DNA of 64,000 nucleotides from positions 558,001-622,000 of the forward strand of contig CAVPFX010000003.1 in the NCBI GenBank assembly GCA_963703895.1, read 5' to 3'. The first letter of the stretch is position 1. Each line of letters starts with the position of its first letter. The stretch comes from VRUE01 sp963703895 (lineage in GTDB: Bacteria > Actinomycetota > Thermoleophilia > Solirubrobacterales > 70-9). This document shows positions 1-8,153 of the stretch, in pieces. A program made the position numbers and the translations under genes. The notes below the pieces were generated by a model, which searched no databases, was not told the DNA's origin, and was given only the letters and a program-made list of their open reading frames with translations.

Positions 1-1
1 T

Positions 2-763
2 CTCGAGCGCGACGGCCTGCTCTGGATCGTCCAGCCCGACGAGTCGGGCCTCGACGCCTCGCCCAAGTTCGAACCCGTTTGGGGCTGGCGGGCCAACGCT
101 CGCGCCGGCTTCCCGCTGCTCGTCCACCGCAACCGCGGACTCGGCTTCGACGCTCGCCGCATTCGCGAGCGCGGCGGACCCGTCCTCTGCGAACCCCTGG
201 TCAACACGCTCTGGTCGCTCTCGCTGCAGGCGCTGGGGCGTCCGTCGGCAACGCCGGCGCTGGTCGAGCGGCTCTGGGACGAGCGGCGCGGCCTCTTCCT
301 CGACTGGGCGGAGCCCGGGGGCCTGCGACCGGACGTCGTCACCTGGGCCGCGCTGGCGCCGTTGGCGCTGCCCGACCTCCCCGAGAAGATCGGCCGACGC
401 CTGGTCGAGGAGCACCTGCTCGACGAGCGCGAGTTCCTCACCCCGGTCGCGCCGCCGTCGGTCGCGGCGTCGGAGTCGAGCTACGAACCCGGCGGCCACC
501 GGCGGCCGCTGCGGCGCTACTGGCGCGGCCCGACCTGGGTCAACTCGGCCTGGCTGGTCTGGCTCGGCCTGCGCCGCCTCGGCTACGAGCAGGCGGCAGC
601 GCGCCTCGCCGACGGGGTGATCGGCGCGATCGAGCGGGAAGGGCTGCGCGAGTACTACGACCCGCGCACCGGCGCCGGCCTCGGCGCCACCGAGTTCGCC
701 TGGTCGGCGCTGGTCGCAGAGCTGGCAGAGCCGGACCCGGCCGCAGCCCGCAGTCATCTCTAG
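2..763 (+). CDS. GH63-like (six-hairpin) glycosidase, C-terminal part
   Basis: The reading frame is open from the left edge to the TAG, giving 253 residues of a C-terminal catalytic region. Visible motifs are QPDESGLDASPKF near residue 10, CEPLVNTLWSL near 75 and YWRGPTWVNSAWLVW near 165. These match the (alpha/alpha)6-barrel glycosidases of the GH63 and mannosylglycerate hydrolase type, which hydrolyse glucosyl or mannosyl glycosides. The exact substrate cannot be told from this part. A GT2 gene starts 5 bases downstream, so the two probably form one transcript concerned with glycan or compatible-solute metabolism. The start lies outside the window. Confidence 0.75.
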   Translation, partial: LERDGLLWIVQPDESGLDASPKFEPVWGWRANARAGFPLLVHRNRGLGFDARRIRERGGPVLCEPLVNTLWSLSLQALGRPSATPALVERLWDERRGLFLDWAEPGGLRPDVVTWAALAPLALPDLPEKIGRRLVEEHLLDEREFLTPVAPPSVAASESSYEPGGHRRPLRRYWRGPTWVNSAWLVWLGLRRLGYEQAAARLADGVIGAIEREGLREYYDPRTGAGLGATEFAWSALVAELAEPDPAAARSHL

Positions 764-768
764 GGAGA

Positions 769-1497
769 ATGCGGGCCGTGTCGCGTCCGCTGGCCAGCGT
801 CGTCATCCCCGCCTTCAACGCCGAGCGCTTCCTCGGCGAGGCGATCGAGAGCGTGCTCGCCCAGACCTACGCGCCAGTCGAGACGATCGTCGTCGACGAC
901 GGCTCGAGCGACGGCACCGGGGCGACGGCGCGCTCCTACCCTGAGGTGAAGCTGATCGTCCAGGAGAACGCCGGGCCCGCGGCGGCCCGCAACCGCGGCT
1001 TCACCGCCTCGCGCGGCGAGTTCGTCGCCTTCCACGACGCCGACGACACGCTGCCTCCAGAGAAGCTCTCGGTCCAGGTCGACGAGATGCTCGCCGACCC
1101 CGCGATCGGCTGCGTGCTCGCCAAGCAGGAGCTGCTGATCGAGGAGGGCGCGGAGCTGCCGTTCTGGGCGGAGGGCTCAACCGTGCCGACGGTGATGCCG
1201 GCCAAGCCGGAAGAGCTCGCGGACGAGCCCGACGTCCACACGATGACGATGGTCGTGCGCCGCGAGGCCTTCGAGCAGGTCGGGAGCTTCGACGAGGAGA
1301 TGCGGGCGGCCGAGGACGTCGACTGGATGCTGCGCGCCGTCGAGCTGGGAATCGAGATCCGCCGCCTGCCGCGGGTGCTGCTGCGCCGGCGCGTCCACCC
1401 GGCGAGCCTCACCCAGGACGCGGCCGCCGGCCGCGTCGGGCATTTCCTCGCGCTCAAGAAGCGGATCGAGCGCCACCGCGCTCGCGCCGCCGACTGA
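769..1497 (+). CDS. Family 2 glycosyltransferase
   Basis: A protein of 242 residues with a GT-A fold N-terminus: SVVIPAFNAERFLGEAIESV, then VVDDGSSDGT (nucleotide binding) and FHDADDTLPPEKL (the D-x-D metal site). It should transfer a sugar from a nucleotide-sugar donor; the acceptor is unknown. The ATG at 769 sits only 2-3 bases after a GGGAG, so GTG at 778, nine bases further in and in frame, is a good alternative start. Its 3' end overlaps the convergent nucleotidyltransferase gene by 44 bases. It resembles the GT2 at 2578-3267, and the two may act in one pathway. Confidence 0.85.
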   Translation: MRAVSRPLASVVIPAFNAERFLGEAIESVLAQTYAPVETIVVDDGSSDGTGATARSYPEVKLIVQENAGPAAARNRGFTASRGEFVAFHDADDTLPPEKLSVQVDEMLADPAIGCVLAKQELLIEEGAELPFWAEGSTVPTVMPAKPEELADEPDVHTMTMVVRREAFEQVGSFDEEMRAAEDVDWMLRAVELGIEIRRLPRVLLRRRVHPASLTQDAAAGRVGHFLALKKRIERHRARAAD

Positions 1498-2581
1498 ACG
1501 CCCGCACCGCGTGCGGGGGCAGCTGCCAGACGCTGTCGACCCCCCAGAAGCGGCAGGCGAAACCGGGAAAGCCGTCGGGTCGCGACGCGCCCGTGTCGAG
1601 GTCGCGCAGGCGCCGATAGCGGTCCCAGGCCATGCGCAGGGTGCGCAGCGGCGAGTCGGGGCGGCAGGCGGCCCGGAAGGCGGTGCGCTCGTGGCGTGAG
1701 GCGGGCGCCGCTCGCAGGCGCCCCAGCACGGCGTCCGGGACCTCGGCGCCGAACTCCTCGCGCAGGTAGGCGAGCGCCGCGGCGGTGGCGATGGTGAGGC
1801 GGCGGCGCTCGGCCTCGGCGGCAAGCCGGTCCCAGTCGAGCTGCTCGCCCCCGGCGCGGATCACGGTGACCGCGTCGGCGATCCAGCGAAAGGGCGGGAG
1901 GGGGCTCCAGGGAGTCCCGTGCACGCAGGCGAGCAGGAGCTGGTCGGCGGCACTCGGCGCCCGCGTGCCGGCGCCTCCGAGCTCCATCGGCACCGAGGCG
2001 GCCCAGAGCTCGCGGTCGCTGGCGGGCTGCCAGAGGGCGAACCAGTGCAGGTCGACCGCGCCCTCGCGCGGTCCGGCGAAGCCGAGCGAGTGGTGGACTT
2101 GGGTCCAAGTCGCGGGATCGTCTTTGTCGGGCGACCAACCGGCGGTGGTTAGGACTGAGATCGCCTCGCCGGTTCGCTCGATCGGCACGAGGACATCGAC
2201 GTCGTCCATCGGCCGCACGCCGACGTCCCCGTAGGAGAGCAGGGCGAGCGAGGCACCCTTGGTCACCAGCGTCTCGATCCCGGCCGCCCCGAGCAGCTCG
2301 ATCGCCTCCGCGGCGCGCTTGAAGAGCAGCTGGTTGCGACTCCAGGAGCGCCGGTAGAGCCCCTTGAGGCGGCCCACCACCTCAGCGTCAAAGGCATCGG
2401 GACCGAGCCTGCGGTAGACCAGCGGCAACAGGCGGGTCGAGCCGTGGTCGACCTCGTCGAAATCGACCCCGCGGCGCCAGCGCCGCCAGGCGGCGTGCGC
2501 CTGCTCGCGATCCCGGTCCAGTGCCGCGTGCAGGACGAGCAGCTGCGCCGGCGTCGGCCTGTTGGCGAGGACCTCGCTCAT
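1454..2581 (-). CDS. Nucleotidyltransferase-fold protein (NTP_transf_5 type)
   Basis: A protein of 375 residues. The middle carries LVTKGASLALL and DVGVRPMDDVDVLVP, the G-x-S/D-x-D pattern of the minimal nucleotidyltransferase fold of the PF14907 kind. Members accompany PqqD-like proteins and HprK-like kinases in peptide or exopolysaccharide clusters, but their reaction is unknown. The ATG overlaps the GT2 stop as ATGA, which fixes the start and implies translational coupling. It is the last gene of the pqqD-hprK-GT2 cassette and runs tail to tail into the GT2 at 769-1497. Confidence 0.8.
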   Translation of the reverse strand: MSEVLANRPTPAQLLVLHAALDRDREQAHAAWRRWRRGVDFDEVDHGSTRLLPLVYRRLGPDAFDAEVVGRLKGLYRRSWSRNQLLFKRAAEAIELLGAAGIETLVTKGASLALLSYGDVGVRPMDDVDVLVPIERTGEAISVLTTAGWSPDKDDPATWTQVHHSLGFAGPREGAVDLHWFALWQPASDRELWAASVPMELGGAGTRAPSAADQLLLACVHGTPWSPLPPFRWIADAVTVIRAGGEQLDWDRLAAEAERRRLTIATAAALAYLREEFGAEVPDAVLGRLRAAPASRHERTAFRAACRPDSPLRTLRMAWDRYRRLRDLDTGASRPDGFPGFACRFWGVDSVWQLPPHAVRAFSRRRERGGARSAS

Positions 2582-3267
2582 GCCGACCCCCCGCGGCGGC
2601 GGTCGAGCGAGCGCTTGAGGTGAAGCGCGAACTCGCGGCGCTCGTCGCGGTTGCTGAGCGAGTGGTTGCCGCCGTGGACCCGGCGCCGCATGACCGTCTC
2701 GGTCAGCATCGTCTGCTCGAGGCCGAGCTCGCGAGCGCGCAGGAAGAAGGTAAGGCCGTCGCTAATGCGCACGCCCTCTGACCAAGGCCCGATCGCCTCG
2801 ATTGCCTCCCGCCGTGCCAGCATCGCACCGATGTGCTGGCCTGGCTGAGGCTCGGCCGGGACCCGAAGACCCTCGGCCTCCGCCGCGGCAAGCTCGGGGC
2901 TGACGAACTGGCGCACGTGCCCGAAGACCATCTGCAGCTCCGGGTCGGAGTCGAGCGCGGCCAACTGCAGCGAAGTCTTTTCCGGTTGCCAAAGGTCATC
3001 GGCGTCGAGGAAGGCGACGAGGTCGCCGCGGGCCGCCCGCAGTGCGGCATTGCGCGCGGCGCCGATGCCCGGGCGCGGCTCCTCGACGAGCTCGACCGCC
3101 GGAGCGAAGCCGCGGGCGATCTCGGCGCTGCGGTCGCTCGAGCCGTTGTCGACAACGACGACCTGATCGCAGGGCCGGCTCTGGGCGAGGATGCTCTCGA
3201 TCGCCTCGGCCAGGTAGGCCTCGCCGTCGCGCACCGGGATCGCAGCGGTGACGAGGGGGTCAGCCAA
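2578..3267 (-). CDS. Family 2 glycosyltransferase in PqqD/HprK cassette
   Basis: The GT-A fold begins at once with LVTAAIPVRDGEAYLAEAIE, followed by VVVDNGSSDRS, GIGAARNAALRAARGD and FLDADDLWQPEK. I place the start at TTG 3267, which overlaps the upstream TGA at 3260-3262 and gives 229 residues. A longer frame to 3510 exists, but its extra 81 residues are Arg/Ser-rich and simply antisense-like shadow of the kinase coding sequence. It should be a nucleotide-sugar dependent transferase. Tight coupling to the kinase and nucleotidyltransferase suggests a shared modification task, for example glycosylating a peptide or carrier. Confidence 0.82.
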   Translation of the reverse strand: MADPLVTAAIPVRDGEAYLAEAIESILAQSRPCDQVVVVDNGSSDRSAEIARGFAPAVELVEEPRPGIGAARNAALRAARGDLVAFLDADDLWQPEKTSLQLAALDSDPELQMVFGHVRQFVSPELAAAEAEGLRVPAEPQPGQHIGAMLARREAIEAIGPWSEGVRISDGLTFFLRARELGLEQTMLTETVMRRRVHGGNHSLSNRDERREFALHLKRSLDRRRGGSA

Positions 3268-4408
3268 GCTCGCCCACCAGTCGCTCGACCGCCGCCGCGT
3301 TGGCGGCGGGATCCGGGCTGAGCTCAAGCGCGTGGCTGGGCACCCGCCGCACGAGACCGGCGAGCGCGGCGAGCGCGTTCTCGCCACCGAAGCCCGCCTG
3401 GACGATCGTGCTGGGAGCGACGGCCCGCAGCCCCTCAGCCGCCGAGATCGGACGCATCCGTGTTCTCTCTGAGCCACTGCCCCTAGTGACTTTGTCTTTT
3501 CTCTCGGCATGCGGAACTAAACACAAAGTCAGCCTGGGAAGGACGGGGGCGACTATGGCGCGGATCTCCAGGCGACGCCTCACTTGGCCGGGGGCGATGG
3601 TGCGGATGTCGACAAGAGCCTTCGCCGAACCCTCCAGGGTCGGCTCGAAGCCGGCGGGGTCGATCGCGCCTGCCGGGACGCCGAGGCGCCGGGCGCTGTC
3701 CTCGGTCAGCTTTGCCGTCGATTGCATCGCGTGCGCGGTGAGCGAATCGGGCTCGAGCAGGACGTAGTCGTCAGCGACGATCTCCATCCCCGCTTGCGCG
3801 CAGGAGAGCGCCAGCGTCGACTTCCCAGAGCCGCCGCGGCCAACCAGAAGGACGCCGCGACCGTCGCGGCCGACAGCACCAGCGTGGGTCATCGGCCTCC
3901 CCCGCGCCGCCATCAGCAGCTGCAGCGCTTCGCGCATCGGAGCGGCGCGCTCGCTCGCCGGAACGGCGGCCGCATCGGGCAGGTGGAAGACCGCGGCGCC
4001 CTCGGCCGGAACGGCCGCGGTCAGCGCCCGGCTGCCACCAGCCGCAAGGACGCAGGCCCGCTCCGAGCGCAGCCGAGCCACCGGGTTGGTACCGGGCGCG
4101 ACCGGCGGCGGCTGCCAGGACGGTGGCGGCGGCTCGACCCCGGTCGTGGCGGTGTCGAATAGCGAGATCGAGAGATCCGGGTCGCCACCGCGAGCAGCGG
4201 CAAGGTGCTCGAAGGGCGCCAGCAGCGTCGTGCGCAGCAGCTCGCCGGCGTAGAGCAGTCGCAGTCGCAGGCCCGCCATTTCCAGGTCGAGCGCTCCGGA
4301 TCCGCCAACCTCTTTGGCGGCAAGCTCAAAGCGCTCGCGAAGCTGCTCGAAGTAAGCGCTGGCGAGGTCGGCGTCGTGGGCCCGCTCAGCCGACAACTGC
4401 CCCTGCAC
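3260..4408 (-). CDS. HPr kinase-like P-loop protein (HprK-related)
   Basis: A protein of 382 residues from a GTG start, 4 bases after the pqqD-like stop. The Walker A motif GRGGSGKST lies near residue 190 with VADDYVLLE following, as in HprK/P C-terminal kinase domains. The N-terminal half is the non-conserved region seen in HprK-related kinases of PqqD-containing clusters, not the bacterial HprK sugar-regulation kinase; no HPr gene is nearby. Its substrate is unknown. Bases about 3465-3545 encode a run of codons rare here (TTA, AGA, AAA, TTG), with a short inverted repeat at 3488-3495 and 3523-3530. Confidence 0.82.
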   Translation of the reverse strand: MQGQLSAERAHDADLASAYFEQLRERFELAAKEVGGSGALDLEMAGLRLRLLYAGELLRTTLLAPFEHLAAARGGDPDLSISLFDTATTGVEPPPPSWQPPPVAPGTNPVARLRSERACVLAAGGSRALTAAVPAEGAAVFHLPDAAAVPASERAAPMREALQLLMAARGRPMTHAGAVGRDGRGVLLVGRGGSGKSTLALSCAQAGMEIVADDYVLLEPDSLTAHAMQSTAKLTEDSARRLGVPAGAIDPAGFEPTLEGSAKALVDIRTIAPGQVRRRLEIRAIVAPVLPRLTLCLVPHAERKDKVTRGSGSERTRMRPISAAEGLRAVAPSTIVQAGFGGENALAALAGLVRRVPSHALELSPDPAANAAAVERLVGELG

Positions 4409-4412
4409 CGCG

Positions 4413-4838
4413 TCAGGCCGCCGGCCGCGGCCAGCCGGCCGTGTCGACCTCGTGGATCGGGTCGAGCAGGAAGTAGTCCTTCATATCGGTGTAGCGCTCC
4501 AGGCGCGGTGCCTCGAACGGCGCCTTCTCGCTCAAGCTAACGGCGGGCGGAGCAGCCTCTCCCGCCTCCTCGTCGCTGACGATCAGGCCACTCTCCCGCA
4601 GTTGGTCCAGCAGCGCCGACACCGCGTTGCCGATCGCCTCCTCGTCGGCCTCGAACCGACCGGCGAGGGCGGCGGCGATCTCCGCCCCACTGGCGCCGTT
4701 GCCGAGCAGCTCCCAGACCGCCGGGCCGCTGCCGGCGAGGCTGTAATAGCTGCCGCTGACGAGATCGATCGCGATCACCTCTCCGTCGACCGTCTCGTGG
4801 ACGATCTCGGGACCGACGCGGAAACGTGCCTCGCTCAC
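4413..4838 (-). CDS. PqqD-like peptide-binding protein with C-terminal tail
   Basis: A protein of 141 residues. Residues 1-90 have the PqqD/RRE winged-helix pattern (VHETVDGEVIAIDLVSGSYY, then GSGPAVWELL). RRE domains bind the leader of a ribosomally made peptide and present it to modifying enzymes. Residues about 105-141 form a distinct tail with FEAPRLERYTDMKDYFLLD followed by PIHEVD and GWP. This looks more like a peptide substrate segment than part of the RRE. It starts with GTG, 7 bases after infA, and opens the cassette of kinase, GT2 and nucleotidyltransferase. No radical-SAM, cyclase or protease partner is in view. Confidence 0.82.
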   Translation of the reverse strand: MSEARFRVGPEIVHETVDGEVIAIDLVSGSYYSLAGSGPAVWELLGNGASGAEIAAALAGRFEADEEAIGNAVSALLDQLRESGLIVSDEEAGEAAPPAVSLSEKAPFEAPRLERYTDMKDYFLLDPIHEVDTAGWPRPAA

Positions 4839-4845
4839 GCTGAGC

Positions 4846-5064
4846 CTATTTGTAGCGGTAGGTGATGCGGCCCCGGTCGAGGTCGTAAGGCGAGAGCTCG
4901 ATCTTCACCCGGTCGCCGGGGAGAATCCGGATGTAATGGCGGCGCATCTTGCCGGAGATGTGACCGAGCACATCGTGATCGTTGTCCAGTTTGACCCTGA
5001 ACATCGTGTTGGGGAGGGCCTCGGTGATCTCGCCCTCCATCTCGATCTTCTCCTCTTTCGCCAT
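4846..5064 (-). CDS. infA: Translation initiation factor IF-1
   Basis: A protein of 72 residues, the usual length. The OB-fold signature is complete: MEGEITEALPNTMFRVKL, GHISGKMRRHYIRILPGD and LSPYDLDRGRITYRYK. IF-1 binds the ribosomal A site during initiation. Here infA sits apart from its common neighbours rpmJ and rpsM, between cca and the PqqD-like gene. The 82 bases up to cca probably contain its promoter, although no clear hexamers were found. Confidence 0.98.
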   Translation of the reverse strand: MAKEEKIEMEGEITEALPNTMFRVKLDNDHDVLGHISGKMRRHYIRILPGDRVKIELSPYDLDRGRITYRYK

Positions 5065-5146
5065 GCGGCAGGGAACATAACAGTCGCGCCTCGCTCTCTG
5101 CGCAACGGAATCGGATTATGGATCGCTTGCTCGCTCGGCGCTCCAC

Positions 5147-6569
5147 TCACCTTTGGCCGCGCAAATGGTCGATTGCCTGATCGCGGCTGGTTACCTCGCC
5201 CGCGTACTGAGCGGCCTCCAGCTCGGCCAGCAGCTTGCCGACCTCGGGCCCCTCGCCGATCGCAAGCGCGGCAGCCAGCTCGTCGCCGCGCAGTAGTGGT
5301 CGCGGCGGGCCCTCGCGTCGCCAGTCGAGCGCATCGGCGAGCATCTGCCTGGCCAGGGCCAGGTGAGCCTCAATCGCCTCCTCGGTCGCGAATGGCCCCG
5401 AGCCGCGGGCGGAGAGCCGGTCGGCGATCGTCAGCAGCGTCACGTCGGCGCTGACCGGCTCCGTCGCTCGCAGGTAATCGTGAACCCGCCGTGGCGGCAG
5501 CGGCGCCTCGTGGACGAGGAAGCCAAGGCGCAGGTGGTGCAAGGTCAGGTCCTGTAGGTGGCGAGTGAGGCCGCGACTCGCCCGCAAGCGCCCGCAGAGA
5601 CCGCCGACGATCTCGACCCCATCGCGATCGTGGCCGATGAAGGTGACGTAGCCGTCGCGTTCGGAGCGGGTGGCGGGCTTGCCGATGTCGTGGACGAGAG
5701 CGCCGAAGCGCAGCGCCACGCCACGGCTCATCTCGTCGGCGAGTGGCTCGGCGAGCAGTGCCCGCAGCTCGTCGGCCCGCTCGCCACCGAAACGATCCAA
5801 ATCGTCCTCGACCTCGAGCGTGCGCTCGAGCACGGCCATCGTGTGCCCGTAGACGTCGAGGTGGTGATTGGGGCCCTGTTCGACGCCGCGCAGCGCCTCC
5901 AGCTCGGGCAGGACGACGGCCGTGAGGCCGAGCTCGTCAAGCAGCCGCAAGCCGCGCAGTGGATCGGGCCCGCCGACCAGCTTGCGCAGCTCGACCAGTT
6001 GCCGCTCCCCGGCGGGCTCGCCCGCCCGGTGCGCTTCCGCCCGCGCCAGGGCCACCGTTGCCGGGTCGATCCGCAGCCCGAGGCCGGCGGCAAAGCGAGC
6101 TGCACGCAGCAGGCGCAGCGGATCGGCAGCGAAGCTGCGCTCGCTCACGGTCCGCAGGACGCGCTGCTCGAGGTCGGCAAGTCCGCCAAAGGGATCAAGC
6201 GGCTCGCCGCCGGCGAGGGGCACGGCAACGGCGCCGATCGTGAAGTCGCGCTCGCCCAGGTCCTGCTCGATCGTGGCCCCACGAAGCACCGTGACGTCGA
6301 TCTGCCAGCTGCGATCGGCGGCGACGGCGCGCCAGGTCGCGAACTCGGCGGAGAAGCTCGAAGGAGTGGCCCTCCCCCGCTCGCGCGATCGCCTTGGCAA
6401 CCGGGGCCGGATCGCCGGCGACGGCGAGGTCGAGGTCGACCACGTCGCGCTCCAGGGCCGCGTCGCGGACCGCACCGCCGGCGACCCAAACACCGTCCCG
6501 GTCGGCCAACGCACTCTGCGCCAGGCCAACCAGCGGCGCCGCGGCAAGCCGCTCCGCGGCGGCGCTCAT
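5147..6569 (-). CDS. cca: CCA tRNA nucleotidyltransferase, frame interrupted by one extra base
   Basis: The N-terminal frame, from ATG 6569 (ATGA overlap with alr), holds VWVAGGAVRDAALERDVVD with the D-x-D-x-A that follows, the class II nucleotidyltransferase active site. Near 6352-6357 the homology jumps to the +1 frame: SAEFATWRAV, LGERDFTIGAVAV, then an HD domain (HHLDVYGHTMAVLER, FGALVHDIGKP). Summing the pieces gives about 473 residues, normal for a CCA enzyme with HD domain. The break is a single extra base in a CTTCTCC context, so it may be an assembly error, a mutation or +1 slippage on CTT. The enzyme adds or repairs the 3' CCA of tRNAs. Confidence 0.85.
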
Positions 6570-7675
6570 GCGGGCTCCCTCGGCACCCGGGCCGAGATCC
6601 CGCAGGTGACCTCGTAGTTGATCGTTCCCAGGCGCGCCGCCACCTCCTCGCTGCGGATCGACTCAGCACCCTGGTTGCCGATCAGCACGGCCTCGTCGCC
6701 GGGCTCGACCTCGGTCTCGGGACCGAGGTCGACCGTGATGTTGTCCATCGAGACCGTGCCGACGAGAGCGTGGCGACGGCCACCGATCAGCACCTCGGCG
6801 TTGTTCGAGAGCCCGCGCCGGACACCGTCGCCGTAACCGAGCGGCAGCACGCCGACCCAGGTGTCGGCGGGGGCACGCCAGGTCTGCCCGTAGCCCGCGC
6901 TCTCCCCCGCCCCGAAGCGCTTGACGTCGGCGACGTATGAGCGCAGCGAGAGCGCCGGCTCGAGCCCACGCTCGGCCGGATCGCCCTGGAACGGATCGAG
7001 CCCGTAGACGGCGACGCCACAGCGGGCCATGTCGAAGTGCGATCGCGGCTCGCGGAAGACGGCGGCGCTGTTGGCGGCGTGGGCGATCGCATCGGGAAAC
7101 TCGGCCTTGACCGCGGTGGCCACCGCGGCGAAACGCTCGAGCTGCTGGTCGAAGAAGTCGGAGGCCGGTTCGTCGGCGGTGGCAAAGTGGGTCCAGACCC
7201 CGACCAGGTCGAGCATCGGGTCCTCGGCACAGGCGCGGGCCAGTTCCAGCGCCTCCTCGGCGGTGGGATTGCCGAGGCGCCCCATGCCGCTGTCGAACTT
7301 GACGTGGACCCGAACCCGCCGCCCCTGGGCCCGGCCGCGGGCGCTGGCAAAGGCGCGGAAACCCTCGCGCCAAACGGCGATCTCGGCACCCGCGGCAAGG
7401 GCGTCCTCGAGATCGTCGGGGGTGAGCGCCCCCATCGCCAGCAGGGGGACCTGGGGGAAACGGCGGCCGATCAGCCCCGCCTCGGCGCCGGTGGCCACGG
7501 CGAGCCGCGTAGCCCCACCCGCGAGCGCCGCCGTCGCGCAAGCATCGGCACCGTGGCCGTAGCCGTCTGCCTTGACCACCGCGCAGAGCTCGCTATCCGC
7601 GCCCAACTCGGCCTTCAGCCGCGCGCAGTTGCGTTCGACGGCGCCGAGGTCGATCCGGGCGACTGCCCGCACCAT
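6566..7675 (-). CDS. alr: Alanine racemase
   Basis: A protein of 369 residues when started at the ATG of MVRAVARIDLGAVERN (7675), 4 bases after the CBS gene stop; the longer frame upstream is shadow. CAVVKADGYGHGA near residue 32-44 contains the PLP-binding lysine, VAVYGLDPF and SMDNITVDLG are further Alr motifs, and GYGDGVRRGLSN belongs to the C-terminal beta domain with the catalytic tyrosine region. It makes D-alanine for peptidoglycan in the cytoplasm. The acpS-nnr-alr gene order is common in bacteria. Confidence 0.96.
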   Translation of the reverse strand: MVRAVARIDLGAVERNCARLKAELGADSELCAVVKADGYGHGADACATAALAGGATRLAVATGAEAGLIGRRFPQVPLLAMGALTPDDLEDALAAGAEIAVWREGFRAFASARGRAQGRRVRVHVKFDSGMGRLGNPTAEEALELARACAEDPMLDLVGVWTHFATADEPASDFFDQQLERFAAVATAVKAEFPDAIAHAANSAAVFREPRSHFDMARCGVAVYGLDPFQGDPAERGLEPALSLRSYVADVKRFGAGESAGYGQTWRAPADTWVGVLPLGYGDGVRRGLSNNAEVLIGGRRHALVGTVSMDNITVDLGPETEVEPGDEAVLIGNQGAESIRSEEVAARLGTINYEVTCGISARVPREPA

Positions 7676-7679
7676 CGGG

Positions 7680-8144
7680 CTAATCGTTGGCGACGAGCGC
7701 GGCCAGCGCGTCAGCCCGGGTGACCAGCCCCGCAAGCCGGCCCTCGCCGTCGACGACGGGCAGGTGATTGTGGTGCTTCTCGGCGATCGTGCGGGCGACC
7801 GTCTCCGCGTCGTCATCGGCCTTGACGACGATCGGATCGGCGGTCATCAGCTCGGAGACGCTGGTGGCGAAAGCCTTGTCGAGCCGCTTCTCGAAGCCCT
7901 TCATCGAGCCGACGAAGACGATGCCCCCCATGATGTTGAGGTAGTGCGGCAAGTGCAGGTCGGCTTCCTCATCGCTGAGGATCAGGTCCGACTCGCTGAC
8001 GATGCCGACCACTTTGCGACTGCGGTCGATCACCGGCAGGGCGCCGATCTCGGTCTTTGCCAAGAGTTCGATCGCCGCCCGCGCATCGGCGTCGGGGGAG
8101 ACGGTCGGCACGTCGGCATCCATGATCTCGGCGGCGGTCTTCAT
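7680..8144 (-). CDS. Tandem CBS-domain protein
   Basis: A protein of 154 residues made almost only of two CBS motifs. The first has IMDADVPTVSPDADARAAIE and PVIDRSRKVVGIVSESD; the second has LMTADPIVVKADDDAETVAR and LPVVDGEGRLAGLVTRAD. Such stand-alone pairs bind adenine nucleotides and act as sensors or regulate partners. No effector domain is fused. It lies within the nnr-alr operon (9 and 4 base gaps), but its partner is unknown. Confidence 0.93.
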   Translation of the reverse strand: MKTAAEIMDADVPTVSPDADARAAIELLAKTEIGALPVIDRSRKVVGIVSESDLILSDEEADLHLPHYLNIMGGIVFVGSMKGFEKRLDKAFATSVSELMTADPIVVKADDDAETVARTIAEKHHNHLPVVDGEGRLAGLVTRADALAALVAND

Positions 8145-8153
8145 GGCGCGAGG

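Noticed and set aside
3268..3510. N-terminal 81-residue extension of the GT2 in the PqqD cassette
   Set aside because: Overlaps the kinase coding region in another frame and is Arg/Ser-rich; the GT2 domain begins directly after TTG 3267.
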